From positions 1 to 58,370 of the forward strand of contig CAIVSQ010000588.1 of assembly GCA_903908605.1 (NCBI GenBank): DNA of 58,370 nt, written 5' to 3'. The translations under genes were made by a program, and so were the position numbers. Below the pieces are notes generated by a model. It worked only from the letters and a program-made list of their open reading frames with translations, searched no databases and was not told the DNA's origin. Positions 24,593 through 32,560 of the stretch are shown piece after piece. This stretch comes from an uncultured Anaerolineae bacterium. GTDB taxonomy: Bacteria > Chloroflexota > Anaerolineae > Anaerolineales > Villigracilaceae. Position 1 is the first letter of the stretch, and every line of letters starts with the position of its first letter.

Positions 24593-25846
24593 ATGATCCG
24601 CTCCATGTTTACCGCAATCAGCTCACTCGGTTTACACCAGAAGTACCTCGATGTTGTTTCCAATAACCTCGCCAATGCCAACACCACCGGTTTCAAGTCC
24701 AGTCGCGTCCTTTTCCAGGACCAGTTCGCTCAATTAATCAATCCAGGCGCTGCCCCCACCGATACGCTCGGTGGTGTTAACCCCACCCAGGTTGGTCTGG
24801 GTGTTGCCATGGGCTACGTCTCCCCGGTCTTTACCCAGGGCATGCTCCAAAGCACCGGCCGCAACCTGGATATGGCCATCCAGGGTGATGGCTTCTTCGT
24901 CTATGGCCAGGACGCTGGCCGCCGCTATTCCCGCGAAGGTTCCATGGGCCTCGATGCCACCGGTTACCTGGTAAATTCAGCCACCGGTCTGCGCGCCCAG
25001 GGTTGGCTGGCAGATGCCACTGGCAAGGTCGACACCAATCTCCCCGTTGATGATATCAAGATCACCACCGACAAAACCCTCGCCAAGTCCACCGAGACAG
25101 TCATTCTAGGCGGCAACCTGAGCGCCACCTCCGTCGCCGGCGATAAATACACCGTTTCCATGGGTGTCTACGACTCGCTCGGCACCCTCCGCAAAGCTTC
25201 CGTTGAATTCACCCGCGGCACCACTGCCGCCGCAGTCACCACCTGGAACTGGAAAATCCTCGACCCGGTTACCACCCCGCCCACCACTGGCTCTGTCGGC
25301 GCTGGCACCATCTCCTTCGACTCCAATGGCCAGATCGTCACCCCCATTCCTGCTGCCAGCCCGGCTGTCTCCCTGCCCGGCTCCACTGGCGCTGACCCGG
25401 TCACTCCCACCCTCGATTTCTCACGTCTTACTATGTTGACCGCCGCCAATTCCGCAGCCGTCACCAGCCAGGATGGTCTCGCCGCCGGCAGCGTTTCTGA
25501 CGTATTTGTTTCCGCCAATACCGGCAATGTCTACCTGGTTTATTCCAACGGCCTGCGCCAGGAAGTCGGCCAGCTAGCCATTGCCCGCTTTACCAACCCC
25601 TCAGGCCTGCTTCGCGCCGATAACTCCAGCTTTACGGCTGGTTTGAACTCAGGCGAAGCCCAAATTGGCATCGCCTCCACCGGTGGACGCGGCACCATCG
25701 CTTCCGGCTACCTCGAAGCCTCCAATGTCGATATGGCCCAGGAATTCACCAACATGATCCTTGCCCAGCGCGGCTTCCAGGCATCCTCTCGTGTGATCAC
25801 CACTTCCGATGAAATTATGCAGGAACTGGTAAACCTCAAGCGCTAA
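24593..25846 (+). CDS. flgE: Flagellar hook protein FlgE
   Basis: 417 residues. The N terminus has SSLGLHQKYLDVVSNNLANANTTGFKSSRV, followed by the FlgE/F/G pattern GRNLDMAIQGDGFFVY and YSREGSMGLDATGYLVN. The middle is a variable Ala/Thr/Pro-rich insertion (about 210-300). The C terminus SGYLEASNVDMAQEFTNMILAQRGFQASSRVI and IMQELVNLKR is conserved. It forms the hook; length and position after flgD favour FlgE over FlgG. TTAGGAG precedes ATG 24593. This is the last gene of the operon. Confidence 0.93.
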   Translation: MIRSMFTAISSLGLHQKYLDVVSNNLANANTTGFKSSRVLFQDQFAQLINPGAAPTDTLGGVNPTQVGLGVAMGYVSPVFTQGMLQSTGRNLDMAIQGDGFFVYGQDAGRRYSREGSMGLDATGYLVNSATGLRAQGWLADATGKVDTNLPVDDIKITTDKTLAKSTETVILGGNLSATSVAGDKYTVSMGVYDSLGTLRKASVEFTRGTTAAAVTTWNWKILDPVTTPPTTGSVGAGTISFDSNGQIVTPIPAASPAVSLPGSTGADPVTPTLDFSRLTMLTAANSAAVTSQDGLAAGSVSDVFVSANTGNVYLVYSNGLRQEVGQLAIARFTNPSGLLRADNSSFTAGLNSGEAQIGIASTGGRGTIASGYLEASNVDMAQEFTNMILAQRGFQASSRVITTSDEIMQELVNLKR

Positions 25847-25865
25847 AAACACCAACAGGTAATAA

Positions 25866-25908
25866 AGCAGCCCGGCGCGCACGATTGGCGCCGGGCTGCT
25901 CTTTTTTT
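25866..25908 (+). terminator. Strong Rho-independent terminator after flgE
   Basis: A perfect 13-bp stem, AGCAGCCCGGCGC (25866-25878) with GCGCCGGGCTGCT (25888-25900), loop of nine bases, then CTTTTTTT. On the minus strand it is followed by TTTATT, so it may also stop transcripts from the converging fhlB-type gene. Confidence 0.93.
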
Positions 25909-26021
25909 GATCAGGGTCTTTTATTGGTTCTTACTTCCTGCGCAGCCATCCGTATCTCGGGCTTGCCCACGCAGGTTATTTTTATCAAGGCTATCTTTTT
26001 GCTTCAGCCCTTGTTTGAGGC

Positions 26022-26348
26022 TTATTTGTTACCCGCTTCCTCTTTTGGAGCCATCTTGGAAACACGGTAAATATAAGCCAACACCTCGGCCACCACGTGA
26101 TACAGCTCCATTGGGATTTCCTCTCCCAGGTTCACATTCGCCAGCGCCGAAGTCAGCGCCGTGTCTTCATAAATGGTGATATTGTGCTTCTTCGCCTCAG
26201 CGATGATCTTCTCAGCCACCTTACGCTGCCCGCTGGCCACCACTCTTGGTGCCCCTTCCTTCTCCGGGTCATACTGCAAGGCTGTCGCCATCAGCGGTTT
26301 TGCTCCCCGCGGGTTTTGCTGCGAAATCTTAAACCGTTTATAAACCAT
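26022..26348 (-). CDS. FhlB-like stand-alone C-terminal domain of export switch FlhB
   Basis: 108 residues, equal to the cytoplasmic domain of FlhB without any of the four membrane helices. The pattern ATALQYDPEKEGAPRVVASGQRKVAEKII, YEDTALTSALANVNLGEEIPMELYHVVAEVLAYIYRV is diagnostic of FlhB/YscU/YlqH. The self-cleaving NPTH motif that precedes this region in FlhB is replaced by AKPLM, so no autocleavage is expected. It begins one base after the stop of the FliK-like gene, the same pair as ylqG-ylqH in Bacillus. FhlB-type proteins can partly replace the FlhB C-domain during substrate switching. Confidence 0.88.
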   Translation of the reverse strand: MVYKRFKISQQNPRGAKPLMATALQYDPEKEGAPRVVASGQRKVAEKIIAEAKKHNITIYEDTALTSALANVNLGEEIPMELYHVVAEVLAYIYRVSKMAPKEEAGNK

Positions 26349-26349
26349 C

Positions 26350-27687
26350 CTACACCTCGATATCCACCGTCATTGGTATCGTTCCGCCGTTGGGTAAAGA
26401 GATATTTTCAAAAGTGCGCGGAAAACCCACCCCCACCTGCATGTCATGGATCGTGTAGCCCATTAACTTCAGGGTCTCCTCCAGGATGGGGAGTTCTTCC
26501 TGCGCGGTTTTTACCCAGTTTGGATCTGGTGCCGTCATCGATGTTTTGAGCTGCTTATTCACCAGCGAAATATCAACCTCAACCGTTTCTTCCGGGTTGA
26601 TATCCACCTGCAAGATCAGTCGTGTGTAAGCCGGGTTGATCTTTCCCGCGTTGGGCCCACCTTCATGCGCTACCCGCAGCCGGGCAGTGGGATACTCCTG
26701 CTCGTTATCCTGTTTAATACGCTCCAATAGGAAACCCACTTCAGACCAGGCCCCTCGCCCGGGGACCGGATCTGGTTTGATATTCATAAATTGGTTCTGG
26801 CGAATATCCCCCAGGAACTTCTCCAAGGCTTTCGCGAGATCCTGCTTGCCTTCCTGTTGTAGCATTTGTTGTAATTTCGCCAGCGACAACAGGCTTTTTT
26901 CGGCCGGGTTGGCATTCGGGTTTTGCGCCAGGTTGAGTAATTCGTTTTCCAGTGACTTGCCCAGCAAGTTGACCGAATCGCGCAGTTGTTTGGCCAGTTT
27001 TTGCGCATCTCCATCCCACTGCATCACCATTTCTTTTAACATATTCAAGCTGGAGGTGAGTTGTTTTTGTGTGTCAGCAGAAAGTCGCTGCTTCGAAGCA
27101 TCGTTTAACAGCGAGATCAGGTTACCCAGCGTTTCACCCGTCTGCATTTTTTGGCGGGCAGCCAACGCCAGGCTTTCCGCCGTCACCGGCAAGCCAGCCG
27201 CCTTCATCGCCGCCGCCAGGTCTACTTCCCCATCCCCCCAGGCGCCATAATCTTTCAGCGCTCCCAGCAGTTCCGTCAGCAAGTCTGCGGTAACAGACAA
27301 ATGCTGTTTCAGCGCCGAGCGCGCCACGGCCAGGCTGGTTTCTGTCACCGGGATTCCATTTTGCTCCAAAATTTTGGCCGCCAGTTCCTGCCCCGCCGCC
27401 ATGCCGCTGCCCGTCTGCGGCTGGTCGTTTTTAATAAACTTTAAAGTCACCATCTGGTCACTTAATTGGCTGACAATAAATTGCGCCGTTTTTTGTGCCA
27501 GCAAGGCCGCAGCCTGGTCGGATGAAGCAAGCTGCGCCACAACCGGATAACCTTCAATCGATAAGATTGCAGTTGTGCCGGTTACATTCAATATTTGTGC
27601 GGTAACTCGTTGGAATGGCCGTAGCCCCAGTTCCTGTCCAGAAGCTGGGTTGAGCGGTGAAATGGAAAGCGATCCAGGTACGTTCAT
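26350..27687 (-). CDS. Second FliK-like (YlqG-type) protein
   Basis: 445 residues without signal peptide or membrane segment. The N-terminal LGLRPFQRVTAQILNVTGTTAILSIEGYPVVAQL looks like a small beta-barrel. The middle is helical (about 110-290). The end (ARLRVAHEGGPNAGKINPAYTRLILQVDINPEETVEVDISL) resembles the beta-rich FliK C-domain. A partner of an FhlB-like protein immediately downstream matches the ylqG/ylqH arrangement in Bacillus. It may be a second hook or export-switch factor; the assignment is weaker than for the fliK at 22286. Confidence 0.6.
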   Translation of the reverse strand: MNVPGSLSISPLNPASGQELGLRPFQRVTAQILNVTGTTAILSIEGYPVVAQLASSDQAAALLAQKTAQFIVSQLSDQMVTLKFIKNDQPQTGSGMAAGQELAAKILEQNGIPVTETSLAVARSALKQHLSVTADLLTELLGALKDYGAWGDGEVDLAAAMKAAGLPVTAESLALAARQKMQTGETLGNLISLLNDASKQRLSADTQKQLTSSLNMLKEMVMQWDGDAQKLAKQLRDSVNLLGKSLENELLNLAQNPNANPAEKSLLSLAKLQQMLQQEGKQDLAKALEKFLGDIRQNQFMNIKPDPVPGRGAWSEVGFLLERIKQDNEQEYPTARLRVAHEGGPNAGKINPAYTRLILQVDINPEETVEVDISLVNKQLKTSMTAPDPNWVKTAQEELPILEETLKLMGYTIHDMQVGVGFPRTFENISLPNGGTIPMTVDIEV

Positions 27688-27754
27688 TTTACCGGCCGGT
27701 TATTTTCATCAGGTGCGCCAGGTCTACTCACGACCGCCGCACCCGGCGACACGC

Positions 27755-28555
27755 TCATTTTTTCCGACTATATAATTCATCAGCCAGAATACGTAAATCT
27801 CGAATAATCTCAGTCTGGCGCTGCGAAATATACTGCGATAACGCCAGGCGTTCGGCGTCCTTGATGTAAAACTTAATATTCACCTTGTACCGGCTCTGGT
27901 TGGGTTCCTGCCGTACTGCCAGGATTTTTCCCCAGGCTGTGATATCGATTCTACCGTTTTGGGCTGCTGGCAGGCTGGGTTTTATAATGCTGCGCGTATT
28001 CCGGTTTTCCGAAGCCAGGCTGGTATAGACCTTCTTCGTTTTTTGTAAGATCGATTCTGGAAACGAGATCGACATGCTCATTTCGTTTCCGGTCTGGAAC
28101 AGCCTGGTCGAGAAGAGAAAATCTTCCACCATCACGCTGGCACCGTGTATGGAGATATCCGCAATGGATGCAGTCACCTTGTTGGGATAGCCCTTAAATT
28201 GGATCGTGCCAATCAGGCCTTCATCTGCCGGCTCCACCCGAATGTTCATCCGGTTTCCGATGTTGTTTGTTGCCAGCTCAAATTCAGTCAGCTGAGCATC
28301 TTCCTTCGCCAGGTTCAGGCTTACCACCTGGCAGCTGATCGTGTAAGGCATGTCATCTGATTGAATATACGTTCCGCGTTGGTAATACAGGCAAGCGATT
28401 TGGTACCGGTTGCTGGTCACACGCACATCGGTATCGCTCACCGAGCTCAGCTTGGCGTCGTAAGAGATCGGCAGTCCTTTATATATATTCAACAGCCTTA
28501 TTTCGGACTGTTTTGCGAAAAGCTGCCTTAAAACAGAAATCATATCGCTGCTCAA
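27755..28555 (-). CDS. PilZ-domain (YcgR-type) cyclic-di-GMP-binding protein
   Basis: 266 residues. The two PilZ contact motifs are present at the right distance: RMNIR at residues 102-106 (RxxxR) and DISIHG at 133-138 (DxSxxG). Residues 15-95 form an N-terminal YcgR-like beta domain (GLPISYDAKLSSVSDTDV). YcgR-family proteins bind c-di-GMP and slow or bias the flagellar motor. It sits in an operon with the M23 peptidase, FliK-like and FhlB-like genes, all transcribed toward flgE, which supports a flagellar brake role. No cyclase or phosphodiesterase gene is in the window. Confidence 0.83.
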   Translation of the reverse strand: MSSDMISVLRQLFAKQSEIRLLNIYKGLPISYDAKLSSVSDTDVRVTSNRYQIACLYYQRGTYIQSDDMPYTISCQVVSLNLAKEDAQLTEFELATNNIGNRMNIRVEPADEGLIGTIQFKGYPNKVTASIADISIHGASVMVEDFLFSTRLFQTGNEMSMSISFPESILQKTKKVYTSLASENRNTRSIIKPSLPAAQNGRIDITAWGKILAVRQEPNQSRYKVNIKFYIKDAERLALSQYISQRQTEIIRDLRILADELYSRKK

Positions 28556-28620
28556 TTATCTCTCATGATATTAAATGGATAGAAAGGGTAATATATTATA
28601 TTACTCTTTGGCGGTAATGT

Positions 28621-29295
28621 TTATGCGCTTACACCCAGCGTTAAAGTGGTTGGATCAATCGGCACATTGTTTTTCCGAATTTCGTAATGTAAATGTGGCC
28701 CGGTTGAATTACCAGTGTTCCCCGAAAGTCCAATTGTTGTCCCAGCGATGACTTTGTCCCCAACTGCCACCGGAACGCTGGAAAGATGCGCATAATAAGT
28801 GCGGTAATCGCCATTTTCGACAATGACCAGGTTGCCATACCCCTGATTATTCCAGCCAGCGTAAATCACATTTCCGTCCATGGTAGTCTTAATCGGTGTG
28901 CCCACCACAATGCCAAAATCCAACCCATTGTGCCCGGGATGAAACTCCTGGGTAAGTACCCCTTCCACCGGTCTGCCGCTTGGGCTTGGTTTTGTATTCT
29001 GGTTGATTAATTCCGGCTTGTTTGTTGTCACCTCGTTCGTGCTGGTTGGGTTCTGATCCATTTGCTGTGCTATCATTTTTTCAAGTAGCATCAACATCAG
29101 CGGAGCCATCAAGTCGCTGGCCCCAAAACCAGACTGCCCGTCCGCCGATGGCATGCTGCTGGACGTCATCATCGTTGAAAGGATTTGCTGAAAAGAAGCA
29201 GACAAATCAGAAGTGGCCGTGGTGGATTTTTTGCTCAACAGACTGGCTGTTGTAGCCGCATAGCTCGAGGGAATATCGACCGGATTCGTAATCAT
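28621..29295 (-). CDS. M23 family (lysostaphin-type) endopeptidase without signal peptide
   Basis: 224 residues. Residues 110-215 are an M23 domain with zinc ligands in HPGHNGLDFG (H and D) and GPHLHYEI (HxH). The glycine-rich strands YAGWNNQGYGNLVIVENG and YYAHLSSVPV are kept. The N-terminal 100 residues are Ser/Thr/Met-rich with no hydrophobic signal peptide or membrane segment, which fits export by the flagellar type III system rather than Sec. It would cleave peptide cross-links to let flagellar parts through the wall. First gene of the minus-strand operon, with a -10 box only 7 nt ahead of its ATG. Confidence 0.85.
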   Translation of the reverse strand: MITNPVDIPSSYAATTASLLSKKSTTATSDLSASFQQILSTMMTSSSMPSADGQSGFGASDLMAPLMLMLLEKMIAQQMDQNPTSTNEVTTNKPELINQNTKPSPSGRPVEGVLTQEFHPGHNGLDFGIVVGTPIKTTMDGNVIYAGWNNQGYGNLVIVENGDYRTYYAHLSSVPVAVGDKVIAGTTIGLSGNTGNSTGPHLHYEIRKNNVPIDPTTLTLGVSA

Positions 29296-29302
29296 GTAAG
29301 TG

Positions 29303-29331
29303 ATTATAAGATTATTGCCTCAAATTGTCAG
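29303..29331 (-). promoter_or_regulatory. Sigma-70-type promoter of the M23-PilZ-FliK2-FhlB operon, leaderless
   Basis: Read on the minus strand: CTGACA (29331-29326), 17-nt spacer, TATAAT (29308-29303). The M23 start codon begins at 29295, seven bases beyond the -10 box, so the start of transcription would fall at or next to the ATG. No Shine-Dalgarno sequence is present before this ATG, which agrees with a leaderless message. Confidence 0.65.
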
Positions 29332-29809
29332 TAAACACAGCATAAATTTTCCTGGTCCTGAGTTGTTTATCTTTTCTTTACGTAATATTCAGGAAGGGTT
29401 TATAGATGAAAGTGTGTTTTTCAATTATATTAACTATGTGGTAAATTTGGTTAATTTAACATACCCGGGTGTCGCAGGTTTTTACCCTGCCTTACGAGGA
29501 AAAAGCCGATTTCTTAATAGATTGCCCGCGCTCACAAAACGCGCCTTTGTCGTCTAAAAAAGCGCAGCCAGCAACGCTGTATTTGTGATCGTCAAGGCTA
29601 CAAATAGGGTCCTGAATTTCTTTCGCCTGGTTGTAACTTGGTGTCACCTCCCTCAATTCATCCCGTTTCCCTTTTGTTAGGGGAGCGATTTTGAAAAAAA
29701 AGTTAGAGGTTTGTCACCTGTAACAATGCGGTGAAACTTATTTGTTTTAAACGCTTTTAATTTGCGAAGTATGTCTTGGTGATAATAATTTTCCCTGGCA
29801 GGATATTGG
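29332..29809 (+). other. Intergenic region between divergent operons, no gene supported
   Basis: 478 nt, more AT-rich than its surroundings, between the minus-strand M23 operon and the plus-strand glycosyltransferase genes. An 85-codon frame (29300-29557) has no ribosome site, no recognisable domain and an unusual composition. Two similar stretches, GGTGTCACCTCC (29651) and GTTTGTCACCTG (29709), could be protein-binding sites. I find no convincing promoter for the gene at 29810. Confidence 0.5.
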
Positions 29810-31441
29810 ATGCAGGAAGAGCTAAAGGTTAGAAAGATCGTCGGTCGAACCTACCTCAACGAGAATAGACTCGCTGAGGCACTCGAAATTTACAGCAAAA
29901 TACTGCTGGATTTCCCCAACGATCTTGAAACCATCCTCATTCTTGGGAATTGCTATCTCGCCAGTGGTGATGGAAAAACCGCCAAAAAACTTTACCTGCA
30001 GGCCATAGAACTCGACCCCGATAATAAAAATATCGAACGCCAGCTTCTGATGGCCGATGAAATGGATGAAACCGATGTTGCCGAGAGTGCGCCCACCGGC
30101 ATTGCCGCAGTAGCCCGCCTTCTGCAGCGCTTGACAGGCAAAACCCAGGAAATCCCCGAAAACGACATCATACGCGCTGCCTTCCTGCTCGATAAAATCA
30201 TCAAGAGCGATAACCCGGCCGAACTGGTCTCGCAACACCTCGAAGAAATAGACGAACTATTGCCCGCCCTGCTCGAATTAAACATTCGCCAGGCCTACAC
30301 CGATGGTAAACCCGACCTGGCCCAGGCCTTGCGCGCGTTGCAAAAAAATGTCGATCGCCAGTTGGATACCCGCGAAGAGCAATCCCGCAAAGAACAGCTC
30401 CCGCAGGCTTCTTCCTCGCTCAAGCTCCAGGCCAATGTCCTCGTCCTCTTCCCCAACCTCGAAGAAAAGTCCAGCCGCGCGGCTATGCTCAAGCCTGCTC
30501 TTGAATCCTTTGGTTGCTCTGTCACCGAAAAAAGCGAATTTCTACCCGGCCGCGACCCCTTGCCAGACATTGTAATCACCACCAACCCACATACCAATCC
30601 ACGCCTGCTGGAAAGCCTCACCGCGCTTTCCAGCGCTGCCGTGCCCATTATCCTCGATCTCGACACCGACTTTGAAAAACAGCCGGTCTCCCATCACGAC
30701 TACAGCACCAAAGGTCTCGGCGCTCATACCCGTGGAAGCGCCTACACCTCCATGATGCTGCTTGCAGATCACATCACAGTTCCGTCCGAAATGATGGCCC
30801 TTTCCATCAAAGGCGAAATGAACAACGTCAGCGTCATCCCAGACGGTTGGAACCGCCAAAATGAACTTTGGGAAAAAACAGCTCCCCCCCGTACCAGCTT
30901 GAATATTGGTTGGGTCGATTCCAGCGGTCAACTTGAAGATCTTGCCCTGGTTCGCCGTTACATCATTCGCATCATTCGCGAATTTCCCAATACCCGCATT
31001 GTCATCGTTGGCAATCCACAGGCTTACCGTTTGTTTGAGACCCTGCCTGAATACCGGCGCATGTACCTGCCCCTGGTTGCCCACGAGGAATTTCCCTACC
31101 TCCTCAGCCAGGTGGATATTCTCATGGCGCCTTTGCGCAATACCCCCTACAATCTCACCCTCCCCGATACCATCCTGGTCCAGGCTGGGGCCAAGGGCAT
31201 TCCCTGGGTGGCATCTCCCATCCCCTCTTTTCGGCGCTGGGTGGCTGGCGGGATTATTTCAGAATCGCTGAACGAATGGCATTTAAATTTGCGTCACCTG
31301 GTCATGGATCGTGAATTGCGTTTTAGTCTCGGTCAGGCGGGTCGGGTTGCAGCCAAAAATCGTGAAATGAGCCAGTTGGGGCGTGTTTGGATGGAAACCA
31401 TCATCAAACTTACCGCCGGCCGTGTTGCTAGTTCCAGGTAG
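29810..31441 (+). CDS. TPR-containing GT-B glycosyltransferase
   Basis: 543 residues, soluble. Residues 1-90 form two to three TPR units (LAEALEIYSKILLDFPNDLETILILGNCYL, AKKLYLQAIELDPDNKNIE). A helical linker follows to about 200. Residues 210-535 resemble a GT-B fold of the GT4 type: VLVLFPNLEEKSSRAAML, IPDGWNR, LNIGWVDSSGQLEDLA, RIVIVGNPQAYRLF, LPLVAHEEFPYLLSQVDILMAPL, PDTILVQAGAKGIPWVAS. The last segment is the nucleotide-sugar end of the C-terminal Rossmann domain. It forms a likely operon with the two following genes. It places sugar-transfer capacity on the far side of the flagellar cluster; acceptor unknown. Confidence 0.72.
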   Translation: MQEELKVRKIVGRTYLNENRLAEALEIYSKILLDFPNDLETILILGNCYLASGDGKTAKKLYLQAIELDPDNKNIERQLLMADEMDETDVAESAPTGIAAVARLLQRLTGKTQEIPENDIIRAAFLLDKIIKSDNPAELVSQHLEEIDELLPALLELNIRQAYTDGKPDLAQALRALQKNVDRQLDTREEQSRKEQLPQASSSLKLQANVLVLFPNLEEKSSRAAMLKPALESFGCSVTEKSEFLPGRDPLPDIVITTNPHTNPRLLESLTALSSAAVPIILDLDTDFEKQPVSHHDYSTKGLGAHTRGSAYTSMMLLADHITVPSEMMALSIKGEMNNVSVIPDGWNRQNELWEKTAPPRTSLNIGWVDSSGQLEDLALVRRYIIRIIREFPNTRIVIVGNPQAYRLFETLPEYRRMYLPLVAHEEFPYLLSQVDILMAPLRNTPYNLTLPDTILVQAGAKGIPWVASPIPSFRRWVAGGIISESLNEWHLNLRHLVMDRELRFSLGQAGRVAAKNREMSQLGRVWMETIIKLTAGRVASSR

Positions 31442-31466
31442 GCCCGGTCATCAACCGGGATAAATA

Positions 31467-32546
31467 ATGATCATTACCTTCATTTACTCCAATTATCCAC
31501 AGGATCAAATCCGGGTTCAGCTCCGCTGCCGGAATTTTGTCGATGCCATCAATCGAAACGGTTCCCATTCCGCCAATTTACTGGATTTGCAATCCTTTAT
31601 CCAGAACACCCCCGATGCCCAGGCCCTTTGTTCCAGTTCCGACATACTCGTGATAAATCGGTATTTATACGGCCCTGTACTGCGAGCGGTTCAATATTGG
31701 AAAGCCCGCGATAAAAAAGTGGTCGTAGATTTTGATCAAGCCATCAACCTGCTCACACCTGGTACCCCCGGCTATTCATTTTGGATGGAAGGTGTTCCGT
31801 TGGAAGACAAGCTTGTACCTTCCCAACAGCACCAACTGGTCGATCCCGTTCCACTCGAACAATTTAAATGGGGCTTGCGCCTGGTGGATGCCGTCATCGT
31901 TCCCACTGCCCGTCTTGCCGATGACTGGTCCCAATTCACCACCGTCTTGGAAATCCCCGATTATCTCAATACCGATCAATACCCAGCGCTTAAGCACGAA
32001 CGCGAAGACGAAATTTGGCTCGGTCTGTCCGACAATACCAAATATAATGGATGGGAGATCAGCGGGTTTCTCCAGGCTGTCAGGATGGTTTGCGCCGAAA
32101 GGCCTGCAATAAAAATAGTAATCCCTGCAACCGCCTTACAACCGTATGACCGAATTAACGTTCCCGCATCTCAAGTGATACAATACCAGTCAGATTCATT
32201 CGATGCTTGGGCCCATATCCTCCCCCGCCTCGATATTGGCTTGTCGCCTATGATAGGTGATTACGATCTGCGTTGCAGCGGGATAAATTTATTGGAATTT
32301 ATGGTCTCAAAAGTTCCCTGGATCGCAAGTGATCTACTTACCTTCCGTTCTTTTGCTTCTTACGGGACCCTGGTTCAAAATAATGTTGAGGATTGGCGCT
32401 CCGCCATGATGAATTCGATCGATCAAATCTCTCTTTATCGAAAAAAAGCCTCCGCCGAACCTTTTTTGTTTGCCCTCAGTCAGGACATTAATGGAAATAT
32501 TGAAAAAGTGCTCAAGGTTTACACATCAATTCTTTATCAGGCATAG
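31467..32546 (+). CDS. GT-B-like glycosyltransferase
   Basis: 359 residues, starting 25 nt after the previous gene. The chain begins with a Rossmann strand (MIITFIYSNYPQDQIRVQLRCRNF), has DILVINRYLYGPVL and KKVVVDFDQAINLL. The C-terminal half resembles the preceding glycosyltransferase: IWLGLSDNTKYNGWEISGF, IKIVIPATAL, RLDIGLSPMIGDYDLRCSGINLLEFMVSKVPWIAS. No signal peptide or membrane helix. The match to a named GT family is by fold pattern only. Confidence 0.65.
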   Translation: MIITFIYSNYPQDQIRVQLRCRNFVDAINRNGSHSANLLDLQSFIQNTPDAQALCSSSDILVINRYLYGPVLRAVQYWKARDKKVVVDFDQAINLLTPGTPGYSFWMEGVPLEDKLVPSQQHQLVDPVPLEQFKWGLRLVDAVIVPTARLADDWSQFTTVLEIPDYLNTDQYPALKHEREDEIWLGLSDNTKYNGWEISGFLQAVRMVCAERPAIKIVIPATALQPYDRINVPASQVIQYQSDSFDAWAHILPRLDIGLSPMIGDYDLRCSGINLLEFMVSKVPWIASDLLTFRSFASYGTLVQNNVEDWRSAMMNSIDQISLYRKKASAEPFLFALSQDINGNIEKVLKVYTSILYQA

Positions 32547-32560
32547 GGATCAGGTGTAGG

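Noticed and set aside
29505-29512. GCCGATTT resembling a sigma-28 -10 box
   Set aside because: No TAAAGTTT-like element lies 11 nt upstream, unlike the three accepted sites.
29300-29557. 85-codon plus-strand frame upstream of the TPR glycosyltransferase
   Set aside because: It overlaps the minus-strand promoter of the M23 operon, lacks a ribosome site and shows no recognisable pattern.
29332-29809. Possible cyclic-di-GMP riboswitch near the PilZ operon
   Set aside because: I could not find the conserved GEMM core bases or a following expression platform; the two TGTCACCT stretches alone are not enough.
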